64,000 nucleotides of DNA, taken from the NCBI RefSeq assembly GCF_001673155.1, contig NZ_LZLE01000202.1, positions 1 through 64,000 of the forward strand. Direction: 5' to 3'. A program made the position numbers and the translations under genes. The notes under the pieces are model-generated. The model ran no database searches. It worked only from the letters and a program-made list of their open reading frames with translations, and was not told the DNA's origin. The DNA comes from Mycobacterium sp. 1423905.2 (lineage in GTDB: Bacteria > Actinomycetota > Actinomycetes > Mycobacteriales > Mycobacteriaceae). Below, in pieces: positions 28,178 to 36,342 of this stretch. Positions within the stretch are counted from its first letter, which is position 1, and every line of letters starts with the position of its first letter.

Positions 28178-29065
28178 CTATCCCGGCGTCATCGACACCA
28201 ACGTGAACGTGCGGACCCGGCCCGGGGTCGAGGCGCGACACATCGACAGCAGCGGCTCGGACATCTGCTCGGCGAGCACCACCTCGGTGGGCTGCTTAGC
28301 GCCCGCCAGTACGACGCGGATGGTGTGGTCTTCGTGGCTGACCTCGAGCGGGGACAAGGCGGCGATGTGGTCCTCGCCGGTGGCCTTACGGACGAAGTAC
28401 TGCGCCGCTTGCACCGCATGGGGAAGCGAAGTGCGCCCCCGCAGGAAGTCGTTGTGCAGCCGGCCGTCCAGATACAACCGCACCAGTTCGGCCGAGTCGG
28501 TGGCGTCGACCCGGCCGTAGCACAGCCCTTCGGGCAGGATCAGCATGGTGGCGGCGAATCGATCGCCGCCCAAATGCGAGCATTCCCAGGTGAATTCGGG
28601 ATATTGCGCCGCGATGGCCTTGGTTGCGCTGCGACCTCGCACGGCGCAGCACTGGTCGTGTTTACCATGGGCGCAGACGGCGATGAGGGGCGCGTCGTGG
28701 CGTTGCCCGTCCGATCCGTCCAGCGCGACGTCGAGGAAGTCGGTGGGGGCGGCTACCTCACCGGCCATGAGTGACTCGGTGCCTTCGCGCGCGTCGGCCA
28801 GGAACCACCGCCATCGCGGCACGGCGGAGCGGCGGCCGGGGCGACGGATGGCGGTGATCCGCATGCCGGCCGCTTCGACCCGGCGACAGATCGCGCGGCC
28901 GAGTGCGGGATCGATGACCGAGGGGGATTGCAGAAACGCCGAAGGTCCCCAGCCGCCGGACAATTCGACCAGCATCCACCGGGCGCCGGCCGACCCGGTG
29001 CCGTACATGGGGTCGTTGCGGGCCAGCGACTGGTCACTGCACGGGGTGCGCCTGGCCTCGCTCAT
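28178..29065 (-). CDS. Sucrase/ferredoxin-like (thioredoxin-fold) protein
   Basis: A 295-residue protein starting MSEARRTPCSDQSLARNDP. The C-terminal half matches the sucrase/ferredoxin-like family, with CAHGKHDQCCAVRG and ECSHLGGDRFAATMLILPEG as hallmarks. The Cys could bind a [2Fe-2S] cluster in a thioredoxin-like fold. The start is set by a 4-bp ATGA overlap with the JmjC oxygenase gene, so the two are translationally coupled. It could supply electrons or redox maintenance to the Fe(II) oxygenase next door, but that is inference. Confidence 0.78.
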   Translation of the reverse strand: MSEARRTPCSDQSLARNDPMYGTGSAGARWMLVELSGGWGPSAFLQSPSVIDPALGRAICRRVEAAGMRITAIRRPGRRSAVPRWRWFLADAREGTESLMAGEVAAPTDFLDVALDGSDGQRHDAPLIAVCAHGKHDQCCAVRGRSATKAIAAQYPEFTWECSHLGGDRFAATMLILPEGLCYGRVDATDSAELVRLYLDGRLHNDFLRGRTSLPHAVQAAQYFVRKATGEDHIAALSPLEVSHEDHTIRVVLAGAKQPTEVVLAEQMSEPLLSMCRASTPGRVRTFTLVSMTPG

Positions 29066-30279
29066 CGAGCGACTGGGCCTGCCGGGACGACGACGGCTTC
29101 CCGCAGCAGTCGTCGGATCAATACCGTCGCGTCGGCGTGGTCGAGGCCGGGCAGCGAGTCGGCGTCGGCGACGGCGCCCCGATGCAACACGTTGACCGCC
29201 GGAGCGCAGAAGGTCGGGAAGGTCATGGTGCGATCGGGGAGGCGCAGAACCAGCTTGCCGTCCTGCTCGTCGAGCGTCGCGATCAGCCCGTGGCGCCACT
29301 GCACCGTGGTTGTGCCTGCCTGTTCGGCGGCGGCGAGCATGGCCAGCGGACGCACGGCGACGGGCCGGGTCCGGTTGGCGTGGCGTCCCGACAACCGGGC
29401 CGCGGTGCTTTCACCGACTTCGGCAGCGCGGTAGCGCAGGGTGTCGACGACCTCGGCGGCGATTTTGGTGGTCAGCGACGCCATCTCGTCCGGGTCGGCG
29501 GGGTCGATGCCCATCGGCAGCGATTTGCGGAACTCGGGCATGGTGGCGAGCACGTCAGCAATGGCGCGTACCACGTCGACCGCGGTCAGCGCGGACACGC
29601 CGATGGTCAGATGGATGGACGTGGTGTCCAGTGCTTCGGCCGCGTGCAGCCACCCGCGGGGCAGATACAGCGAATCGCCCGGGGACAGCACGGTGTCGAT
29701 GACGGGCTCGTTGCGCACCTGCTCGGTGATGGCGTCGCGGTGATCGGTCCACGGCTGTGACGGCAGCGGGTCGACATGGACGGGGTCGTGCACGATCCAC
29801 CGCTTGCTGCCGGCGATCTGCAACACGAACACGTCGTGGACGTCGTAGTGCGGGTCGAAGCCGCGGTTATCCGGCGGAGTGATGTAGGCATTGGCCTGGG
29901 TGGGGTGGCCGAGGTCGTCGACCATGGCGCGGACGAAGTCGATCAGCGGCGGCCACAGGCGGTGCAAGCCCTGCAGCACAATTGTTGCGCCCGAAGAGAA
30001 TTGGGCGAGAACTTTGGCCGAGTCGACCTGGTCCGGGATCTCCGCGCCGAAGCCGGCTGGGCCGAGGAAGCAGTCTTTGGCCAGCAGTTCACCGTGCTTG
30101 GCCATGCGGATGAACGGGGCGCGCACGCCTCGTTCGGCGATCAGCTCGTCGACGGTCGCTGGCGAGAGCAGGTCGTCGAAGTCGCGGGGGAGTTCTTCGG
30201 CGCGGCTGAGCAGGGGCCGACGCCCCCAATACCGGGTCGCGAACGACCCGGCATCGGTGGCGATACAGCGGCTCAGCAT
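29062..30279 (-). CDS. JmjC/cupin-type Fe(II)/2-oxoglutarate oxygenase (ROXA-like)
   Basis: A 405-residue protein starting MLSRCIATDAGSFATRYWGR, the usual start of bacterial ribosomal-oxygenase/JmjC proteins. The iron-binding facial triad is visible as HYD in FDPHYDVHDVFVLQ (about 160) and the distal His in YLPRGWLHAAEALD. The C-terminal 140 residues form the winged-helix-like extension of this group. Relatives hydroxylate Arg, His or Asn side chains in proteins. The gene begins 10 bp after a small triple-repeat peptide gene and overlaps the next gene, suggesting the peptide as substrate. Confidence 0.85.
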   Translation of the reverse strand: MLSRCIATDAGSFATRYWGRRPLLSRAEELPRDFDDLLSPATVDELIAERGVRAPFIRMAKHGELLAKDCFLGPAGFGAEIPDQVDSAKVLAQFSSGATIVLQGLHRLWPPLIDFVRAMVDDLGHPTQANAYITPPDNRGFDPHYDVHDVFVLQIAGSKRWIVHDPVHVDPLPSQPWTDHRDAITEQVRNEPVIDTVLSPGDSLYLPRGWLHAAEALDTTSIHLTIGVSALTAVDVVRAIADVLATMPEFRKSLPMGIDPADPDEMASLTTKIAAEVVDTLRYRAAEVGESTAARLSGRHANRTRPVAVRPLAMLAAAEQAGTTTVQWRHGLIATLDEQDGKLVLRLPDRTMTFPTFCAPAVNVLHRGAVADADSLPGLDHADATVLIRRLLREAVVVPAGPVAR

Positions 30280-30289
30280 TGCTGGGCGG

Positions 30290-30538
30290 TCACGCCGTTC
30301 CGTCGGCCCCGCCGTCGTGGCCCTCGGGGTTCGAGCCACCGTCGGCCGTTCCTTCACCGCCTGCGGTGCCGTCGGCGCCGCCGTCGTGGCCCTGCGGGTT
30401 CGAGCCGCCGTCAGCGGGTCCTTCGCCGCCTGCGGTGCCGTCGGCGCCGCCGTCGTGGCCTTCGGGGTTCGAGCCGCCGTCGGCGGTGCCTTCGCCGCCT
30501 CCGCTGCTGGTGGTGATGTCGTCGTCATCGAGTGCCAT
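30290..30538 (-). CDS. Small triple-repeat peptide, candidate modified precursor peptide
   Basis: An 82-residue peptide. A 13-residue acidic leader (MALDDDDITTSSG) is followed by three near-identical 23-residue repeats made of GGEG(T/P)ADGGSNP and (E/Q)GHDGGADGTA. It is very rich in Gly, Asp, Asn and His with almost no hydrophobic residues, so it will not fold as a normal globular protein. A strong AAAGGAGAGG site precedes the ATG (30543-30552 on the minus strand). It is first in an operon with a JmjC oxygenase and a ferredoxin-like protein. Repeated core plus oxygenase suggests a ribosomally synthesised, modified peptide; I do not know a named family. Confidence 0.72.
   Translation of the reverse strand: MALDDDDITTSSGGGEGTADGGSNPEGHDGGADGTAGGEGPADGGSNPQGHDGGADGTAGGEGTADGGSNPEGHDGGADGTA
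30293..30499 (-). repeat. Three 69-bp in-frame tandem repeats
   Basis: The coding sequence of the small peptide is three consecutive 69-bp units that differ at only a few positions. The period of exactly 23 codons keeps frame, and the amino-acid changes are conservative (T/P and E/Q). Copy number could vary between strains by slippage or unequal recombination. Confidence 0.9.
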
Positions 30539-30542
30539 GGAG

Positions 30543-30552
30543 CCTCTCCTTT
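30543..30552 (-). promoter_or_regulatory. Strong ribosome binding site of the repeat-peptide gene
   Basis: The minus strand reads AAAGGAGAGG a few bases before the ATG at 30538. It is among the best Shine-Dalgarno matches in this part of the window, consistent with high expression of the small peptide relative to the enzyme genes that follow. Confidence 0.7.
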
Positions 30553-30719
30553 GTTAGTGGGCTTGCGTCGGCAGGACGTCGGGCTTGGGGTGCCCTGCGG
30601 CGGCGGCGCACGCCACGCGGCGCGCGCCATGACGTGTTCCCCGCCGGATGTGCAGATCAAACCGGGCGGGGGAGGGGTGGCTGGAAAACCCTCGGAGAGT
30701 CCGATGGCCGGGGTATCAA

Positions 30720-30769
30720 GTGGAGCCGATGACGGGAATCGAACCCGCGTATTCAGCTTGGGAAGCTGA
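30720..30769. repeat. attL: 50-bp direct repeat (displaced tRNA-Gly 3' half)
   Basis: Identical over 50 bp to 61146-61195. On the minus strand it contains the tRNA-Gly sequence from the anticodon arm to the CCA end. After 30769 the sequence no longer matches a tRNA. It is the original chromosomal 3' half, displaced when the element integrated and supplied its own copy at the other end. Confidence 0.93.
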
Positions 30770-31046
30770 GTCGAGCCGTCCGCACGGGCCCGACGATGAT
30801 TGCTGAGCCCCCGAACTGCGGAATCCCAGCCATGTAAGTCCACAGAGATCCGCCGAAGTCGTTCCGAATTGTGTCACCGATGTGTCATCGAGTGCCACCG
30901 ATATCCGTTTGCTGGACATCGCGGCCGCTGCGACTTACGCAGTGCCGCGACGTCCCCCTAAACGGATCCTTGGTGCGGATGCGGCAGATGCCGGCGGCAG
31001 TTAGCTCCTGACCGGGGTGGGTGTCACCACGATCTTTGGAATGAAT

Positions 31047-31107
31047 GCTCCCGTTGTGCAGCCTCGATGGGATGCCACGTCAGCAGGTTCGAATCCTGCC
31101 GGGGGCA
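31047..31107 (+). pseudogene. Truncated tRNA-like sequence
   Basis: A 7-bp acceptor stem pairs GCTCCCG (31047-31053) with CGGGGGC (31100-31106), with one T-G pair. A perfect T-arm is present: stem GCAGG/CCTGC with the TTCGAAT loop at 31088-31094. Only about 29 bases lie between acceptor and T-arm, too few for both D- and anticodon arms; they can form one imperfect hairpin instead. It looks like a tRNA gene with an internal deletion, carried by the element. Confidence 0.55.
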
Positions 31108-31286
31108 CAGGCTTGACGGGAGGTCAGAGCCTATTGCTGACCATCCTACTGAGTCGCTGGCGATCTAGTGGCTATTACTTGGCGAGGCAAACTACTCGCG
31201 AGCCAGCAACGCCGTCTGCTGCCAGGCTAGATCGCGGGCGTCAGGGCGACCACTGGCGTTCCAAGATTGCATTAGCCATGCCTAGC

Positions 31287-31318
31287 CGTGACTGGTTCAA
31301 TCCCAGTATCGCGCACCA
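31287..31318 (+). pseudogene. 3' tRNA fragment with encoded CCA
   Basis: A T-stem (ACTGG/CCAGT), a TTCAATC loop and ATCGCGC followed by ACCA have exactly the spacing of a tRNA 3' half. No matching 5' acceptor strand (GCGCGAT) occurs within the preceding 110 bases, so it is a fragment, perhaps an old attachment core or a decayed tRNA gene. Confidence 0.5.
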
Positions 31319-31393
31319 CGTTCCATACAGGTCACATGAGCTTTTCTGACTACGCATCGAACCGCACCACGGCGTCGGCTGGCAGGTGATCTG

Positions 31394-31863
31394 ATGACCG
31401 ATGTCGCCATGCCTGCCGGAGCCGTGGACGTGTCCAACTGGGCTGATGTCGAAACCACTGCGGAACTTCACCGACCGAGATCCGCCGTGTGGATCCAAGG
31501 GACACAGCTTCGAGACGGGACATTCGAAAGTCGGTGTATCAGGGTCGGCGGATTGCACGGGACGACGTGCTCAACAGCGAGAATGCTCGGACGCTCGCGA
31601 AAGCACTGCTCGAGGCCGCCGACTGCCTCGACCGGATTGCAGCCGCTAGGAACCAAACCGCCAGCTATACCCGCGTCCTATCTACGGTTCGGCCCGCCAC
31701 CAACTGCCACTGGTGGAGGGGCCGATCTTCTCTACTTTGGGCTGGATGCAGGGGGACCGGGCGCTTCAGACGTAGCGGTGGTAGCGGTCTCTTTTTCCTG
31801 GTCTTGACGATTCCTCTGGAGCATTTCCCTGATCGCACCGTAAACGGCCACAACCGCACCTGA
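31394..31863 (+). pseudogene. Frameshifted small conserved gene
   Basis: One frame from ATG 31394 encodes a plausible N-terminal part (MTDVAMPAGAVDVSNWADVE, then AVWIQGTQLRDGTFESRCIR). The natural continuation (DDVLNSENARTLAKALLEAA) lies in a different frame from about 31560. The two halves together resemble a small (about 85-residue) mycobacterial protein with a C-terminal helix of the AxxLAxALxEAADxxDRI type. A single frameshift near 31550-31570 separates them. Sequencing error is possible; function is unknown. Confidence 0.45.
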
Positions 31864-31893
31864 GGAAGCCAAGATTGCGGTGACGGGTTCCAC
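31732..31893 (-). CDS. Small 53-residue protein coupled to a membrane protein gene
   Basis: A GTG start overlaps the stop of the upstream membrane protein gene by one base (TAGTG), and the frame runs 53 codons to TAG. The product begins VEPVTAILASSGAVVAVYGA, a weak membrane-helix candidate. It then continues as a charged, Thr-rich tail (REMLQRNRQDQEKETATTAT). The overlap and amino-acid pattern suggest a real small gene, but there is no family evidence. Confidence 0.42.
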   Translation of the reverse strand: MEPVTAILASSGAVVAVYGAIREMLQRNRQDQEKETATTATSEAPGPPASSPK

Positions 31894-32420
31894 TAGCTGG
31901 CCTCCTCGGTCCGACCTCTGCCATCGGCCGATCTAAACATCAGGGTAGCCCACCCGACGACTATCGCAAGGGACCCTAAAAGGAACGACATGCCAGCGAC
32001 CGACCCTGCGTTCTTCTCACCCCACGTCGCGTCTCCGTCCGGCGACGTCGCCGAAAAGTACTCGACGACTGCGCACGCGAAAACTATCGCTTGGCCGAGA
32101 ATGATCGCTCCGATGCGGCGACCTTTCACTTTACCCTCGGTCCATGCGTATATGAGATCGCCGAAGGATGCCGCGATCAACACAATCGCGATCAGCAGCA
32201 ACTCACCCTTCATCAGAAACTTGTTATTGAACATGTGAGCGACGGCGCCCAGTCCAGGGTGGTCATGCATCGCGAGGAAGAACAACGGGACCGTAGATCC
32301 GATGCCTGTGCAAAGGAACCAAACGAGGGTCATCCACGCTATGGTTCCTACCTTGCTCCAAAAGCCCTTGTTCTTCGGAGGAGCCGGGTGCCCCGTCTCA
32401 TCTCCGGGGACGCTGCTCAC
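31893..32420 (-). CDS. Four-helix membrane protein of unknown function
   Basis: A 175-residue integral membrane protein. After a short soluble N-terminus (MSSVPGDETGHPAPPKNKGF) come about four helices: IAWMTLVWFLCTGIGSTV, LLLIAIVLIAASFGDLI, GAIILGQAIVFACAVVEYF and GMSFLLGSLAIVVGWATLMF. No catalytic motif is visible. It sits at the left of the defense island with a 53-codon partner ORF downstream; membrane proteins in such islands can be effectors, but nothing here proves it. Confidence 0.65.
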   Translation of the reverse strand: MSSVPGDETGHPAPPKNKGFWSKVGTIAWMTLVWFLCTGIGSTVPLFFLAMHDHPGLGAVAHMFNNKFLMKGELLLIAIVLIAASFGDLIYAWTEGKVKGRRIGAIILGQAIVFACAVVEYFSATSPDGDATWGEKNAGSVAGMSFLLGSLAIVVGWATLMFRSADGRGRTEEAS

Positions 32421-32554
32421 ACCTGGATCCCCTTACCTCGAATTGACTTAGCGCACTAACCGTATGTGAACTAGATCTCACGTGTAACACTTTCCACTCT
32501 CTTACGCTGGGCGCATGTAAGTCGTCGGAGATACGTCCGGGCCACGGACGGCAA

Positions 32555-32773
32555 GTGGATGAGCTGGGCCCGACTCATTGCCCGAACGGCCATCCGCTCG
32601 GCCCGAATGAGGTACTGGTCGGTCACGTCGCCTGCCTCGGCCACGGCGGCGGCCACACGTTGTGGCATTGCAGAACCTGCGAAGGCACGGTGTACGGGCC
32701 ACCGCTCAACAACGCACTGCACGAAGCTCGAAGGGCCAGCGACGGTCAGGATCTCTCTACCCAACCAACTTGA
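32555..32773 (+). CDS. Small zinc-ribbon-like protein
   Basis: A 72-residue protein. Cys and His pairs in THCPNGHPLGPNEVLVGH and HTLWHCRTCEGTVYGP form a plausible single zinc ribbon. The CPNGHPLGPN..LVG pattern recurs in small mycobacterial phage and prophage proteins as I remember them. ATG start at 32555. The opposite-strand frame over the same region has no sensible composition and was rejected. Function is unknown. Confidence 0.6.
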   Translation: MDELGPTHCPNGHPLGPNEVLVGHVACLGHGGGHTLWHCRTCEGTVYGPPLNNALHEARRASDGQDLSTQPT

Positions 32774-32845
32774 TCCCTTCGAGGCTGCCAGCCGGTCATT
32801 AAGCCGCCAGGGATTAGAGGCCGCCCGGGTTTGTAATCTTTGGCT

Positions 32846-34807
32846 ATGTACATCAGTGGCGTCGATGTGCCAGCGCCTCTCATTGAGGCTCATGCGGAAG
32901 GCAGATTAGTGATTTTCGTCGGCGCGGGCGCGTCGATGGGTCCACCCTCCGCTCTCCCCGGCTTCAAGGACCTTGTGAAGCTAATCCGCGACACGAGCAA
33001 CCTTGCGGATGTCTTCACAGACGACGACCTGAACGAACAGCCCCTTGACGAAATCCTCGGCAGGATCAACGATGATTACGGAGTCGACGTCCACAGACGC
33101 GTACAGGAACTCATCTCAAAAGCGACCTCGCGCCCCACTCCGCTGCACAAGGCGGTAGTCGATCTAGCCTCCGCAGTCAGGGTGCGAATAGTGACGACGA
33201 ACTACGACCATCACCTATCCACGTTGTTGGAAGGGCAAAACGTCGCCGAGTACCTCGCGCCGGCTCTGCCTATGGGTGATGACTTCGCCGGCATCGCGTA
33301 CATCCACGGTCGCGTCGACCAGGAGCCCCATCGACTGATAGCTACCGACGAAGACTTCGGCAAAGCGTACTTGAACGACGCCTGGGCGGCCCGGTTCCTG
33401 GACCGCATGTTTGGAAAATACCCGGTCCTGTTTGTGGGGTACAGCCACAACGACACGATCATGAAGTACTTGGCACGCGGACTCGGTGGCCGATCCGAGA
33501 AGCGTTACGCGTTGACTGACGACCCGGACCCTTCTTTCTGGCGCCGACTGGGTATAACGCCAATCCAATGCGCGCGCAATGACCAACCCAAGTTGCTGAG
33601 CGAGTGGGCCACTCGACCTTCCGAGGGACTTCTCGGCAATCGCAGCCGCATCAAAAGCCTTGTTGCCGAACAGGATCCGTCTCCTGTACCAGAAACTACG
33701 TCCTACTTGGAGACGGTGGTCGGCGATAAGGACACCCTCAGATTTTTCTGCGAATACGCGCGCGGCGCGGCTTGGTTACAGTGGACTGCCGGAAGACCGG
33801 AATTCGCAACGTTGTTTTATCCGTCGCCCCACGTAGATGAGGACGTTCCTCGTCAACTCGCGAACTGGTTCGCCGAAAACTTCGTCACCGACGGTGATTT
33901 GACAGACGCCGCGTTTCAAATCGTTGCAGACGCTGGAGCGCCGCCAAGTAGCGATCTGTTGTTCGCCATTAGTCGACAGTTGGCCCGCAATGAATTGCCG
34001 TTGTCCGAACGCATGCGACGGTGGCTCCTCATCGTCATCAACAGCCCAGCAAACCGCTTTACGGCCAGTCTTCTCGGCTCGATGCTCGAAAATTCAGCAC
34101 TAGAAGCCGATCCTGACACAGCGTAGTGTCTACTCGACTACCTGGTCGAGCCACGAATCCTCCCTTCCCGCATGTATTCTCCGAATTTCGGAGCTGCTTT
34201 TGAAGCAGTGATGCGAGACAGTGACGTGACCCTGCGCGACGCGTGGCAGATTGCCTTTCGGCCCTTTATCGGCGAGTACGCGAGTCGATTGATCGACATC
34301 GCCGAGCGCCACATTCGTCGCGCTGATCTCCAGCTGACCCTCGCAGGTGAATCCGACAGACAACGACCGAGTACTTGGCGCACTTGGATCGTCGCGGACG
34401 ACCGCGACCTAAGCAGCCCACTAGGACTTCTCGTCGACATGGCCCGCGAGAGCCTGGAATCACTACTCGAAACAGCAAGTTTAAACGCCGATGCACGCCT
34501 ACGGGCATGGGCTGCAAGCGATGTCACGCTCCTGCGCCGGTTGGCTGTATATGGATGGACGATACGCTCTGACAAAACGGCCGAAGAAAAGATCACCTGG
34601 TTGATTTCCACCGGATGGTTGCATAACTACGAACTGCGTGGCGAAGCTACCCGCCTGATCCTAGCCACATGCGGTACTGCCGACGAGGACGCCATTGCTG
34701 CACTTGTCGAAGACATCCGTCAACACTGGAACGACGACCAGTACGCGCCTCACCGAGCCTACGAATTGCTGATGTCGCTAGAGAAGGTCCTCAAAGATGA
34801 AGCATGA
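32846..34807 (+). pseudogene. SIR2-family NADase-like defense protein, interrupted by an in-frame TAG
   Basis: The N-terminal half (ATG 32846 to TAG 34124-34126) is a SIR2_2-type domain: NAD loop VIFVGAGASMGP, TNYDHHL and AYIHGRVD with the catalytic His. After the TAG the same frame continues without interruption (CLLDYLVEPRIL...) to 34807. One nonsense codon, plausibly from TGG or CAG, therefore splits an ORF of about 655 codons. The architecture fits SIR2-DUF4020 proteins, whose SIR2 domains in related systems deplete NAD+ on phage infection. The following gene overlaps by 11 bp and carries the C-terminal part. Confidence 0.7.
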
Positions 34808-36329
34808 GATCGTCTCAGAGGCACTAGCTGCGCTAGCCGCGGCCCATCCCGAAGTCATAGATCGTCAGCCAAAACGACCAAGCGAAGAGTCAGCGTGGTC
34901 CGCAGCGCCGCCTACGGATAAGACAGAGTTGCATCGCAGCCTCACCGAGGACCTCGCAGCAACTGCAGAGGCTTTGATCGCATGCGAAGCTACGGTCACC
35001 AATTGGGACGATGAACGCCGATGGGACCAACTTGCTGGCGCAGTCACCGCAGTAGTACAAACGTGGCCCAAAGTCGGCCTCGACCTACTTGAAGCCGTAG
35101 GTTCCGGCCATGCGGCGATCGATCAAGCAGTCGTCAGAGGGTGGACGACATCGGATCCCGACACGGAGCTAGTTCCTCGAATACTTCGCCAGATTGCGGC
35201 GTTAGAGCTCGAACCGATATTGGGATCAGTGACGGCGATGCTAGGCGGGTTCGCAAACTCAGGTTCAAAGCCAGTGGAATGGTATTCGTTTGCAGAGAGT
35301 GACGAACTGGCCAAAAAATGCTGGGACAGCATCCCGCCAACAGCCCACAGCACTTCCCCGTCAACGGGTGACTACACGATGATGGCGATCAACCATCCCG
35401 CGGGTCATCTTGAGGAGTTCTGGGTCGAGAAAGTTGGTCATCTATGGCGCTCCGCGAGCGAGAGTTGGAAAGGCATTCCGCCTGACGTCGCCGACTACCT
35501 TGCCGAATTGATCGCCGAGGAAGGTACGAGAAGCGAGGTAGTCAAGATCGCTTTTTGCCGCTACTTAGATTTCTTTTATCGATCTGACGCCGAGTGGTGC
35601 AAGCAATACTTGTATCCTCTTCTCGACTGGGACAACAGCTCTCATGCAAGGCAAGCGTGGAGCGGTTTCCTACGACATGGTGGTTGGTCGAATAAGCTTC
35701 TGGCTGACGGGTTCCTCGAGATGCTCGTACCGGCGACGTCCCATACCGACGACCTCGACACGCATGGGCAACGCAACTTGCCGAGACTGCTGGCCGCTAT
35801 CGCTATACAGTCGGACATCGAACCACGTTCCTGGATAAGGGGTCTCATCACCAAGAGCTCGGTGCCCAACCGAGTTGTCTGGGCCCAGGCCATCAGATTC
35901 CAGATCGACGCTCTCGGCCCCAAAGCGGTGGAGAAGCAATGGGAACGTTGGATGCGCGATTACTTCAGCGATCGGGTGAGCAGCGTCCCCCGCACCCTTG
36001 ACCCAACCGAAGCAACTGCAATGGCCGGCTGGATCCCATTCTTGACTGACTCGATGCCCGCTGCCATCGACATGGTGCTTCAAGTCGACACTGCAGGATT
36101 CAGTCTCCACGACCTGTTTTTTCGCGACCTTTCTGATGACCGCATAGCCCGCGCCCCAGAGAAAGTTGCCGAGCTAGTACATCACCTATTGAAGTCGACC
36201 GACGGCCAATTCTTCGGCGGCCACGAGATTCAGCGGGTCTACGAAGTTTTCAAGTCGGCCAGCGTATCCAGCCACATCCTCCACAAGGTCGCTGAGGAAG
36301 CCATCCGTCTGGGCTTTACGTTGGAGTAG
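34797..36329 (+). CDS. C-terminal DUF4020-like part or partner of the SIR2 protein
   Basis: A 510-residue soluble, helical, repeat-like protein (LLxWxxLxxxL pattern), starting MKHEIVSEALAALAAAHPEV. It overlaps the end of the SIR2 frame by 11 bp, in the +1 frame. SIR2-DUF4020 proteins are usually single polypeptides of over 1,000 residues. This is therefore either the detached C-terminus after a frameshift or a coupled second subunit. Its own frame is intact, with conserved Trp-rich stretches (WIPFLTDSMPAAIDM). No enzymatic motif is seen. Confidence 0.65.
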   Translation: MKHEIVSEALAALAAAHPEVIDRQPKRPSEESAWSAAPPTDKTELHRSLTEDLAATAEALIACEATVTNWDDERRWDQLAGAVTAVVQTWPKVGLDLLEAVGSGHAAIDQAVVRGWTTSDPDTELVPRILRQIAALELEPILGSVTAMLGGFANSGSKPVEWYSFAESDELAKKCWDSIPPTAHSTSPSTGDYTMMAINHPAGHLEEFWVEKVGHLWRSASESWKGIPPDVADYLAELIAEEGTRSEVVKIAFCRYLDFFYRSDAEWCKQYLYPLLDWDNSSHARQAWSGFLRHGGWSNKLLADGFLEMLVPATSHTDDLDTHGQRNLPRLLAAIAIQSDIEPRSWIRGLITKSSVPNRVVWAQAIRFQIDALGPKAVEKQWERWMRDYFSDRVSSVPRTLDPTEATAMAGWIPFLTDSMPAAIDMVLQVDTAGFSLHDLFFRDLSDDRIARAPEKVAELVHHLLKSTDGQFFGGHEIQRVYEVFKSASVSSHILHKVAEEAIRLGFTLE

Positions 36330-36342
36330 TCATCCTCTCGTG

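Larger units (their letters stand above)
30770..31393. other. Left-end non-coding region with tRNA-like remnants
   Basis: About 620 bp directly inside attL with no convincing protein gene. It holds two tRNA-like fragments (31047-31107 and 31287-31318, listed separately). The first bases after attL would complete a different integrase C-terminus in the excised circle (see findings). I see nothing else that I can name. Confidence 0.5.

Noticed and set aside
30290..30538. Plus-strand protein over the same repeats (Pro/Ser/Glu-rich frame)
   Set aside because: The plus-strand frame has no ribosome site, whereas the minus-strand frame has AAAGGAGAGG and sits in an operon.
31047..31107. A complete functional tRNA gene
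   Set aside because: Acceptor and T-arm are good but the 29-base interior cannot hold both D- and anticodon arms, so it is listed only as a remnant.
32471..32893. Minus-strand 140-codon frame opposite the zinc-ribbon gene
   Set aside because: The plus-strand frame has paired Cys/His in a zinc-ribbon pattern; the minus frame is Arg-rich and overlaps the SIR2 start.
32846..36329. Thoeris system
   Set aside because: There is a SIR2 domain but no TIR-domain partner nearby; the DUF4020-like C-terminal part fits SIR2-DUF4020 proteins better.
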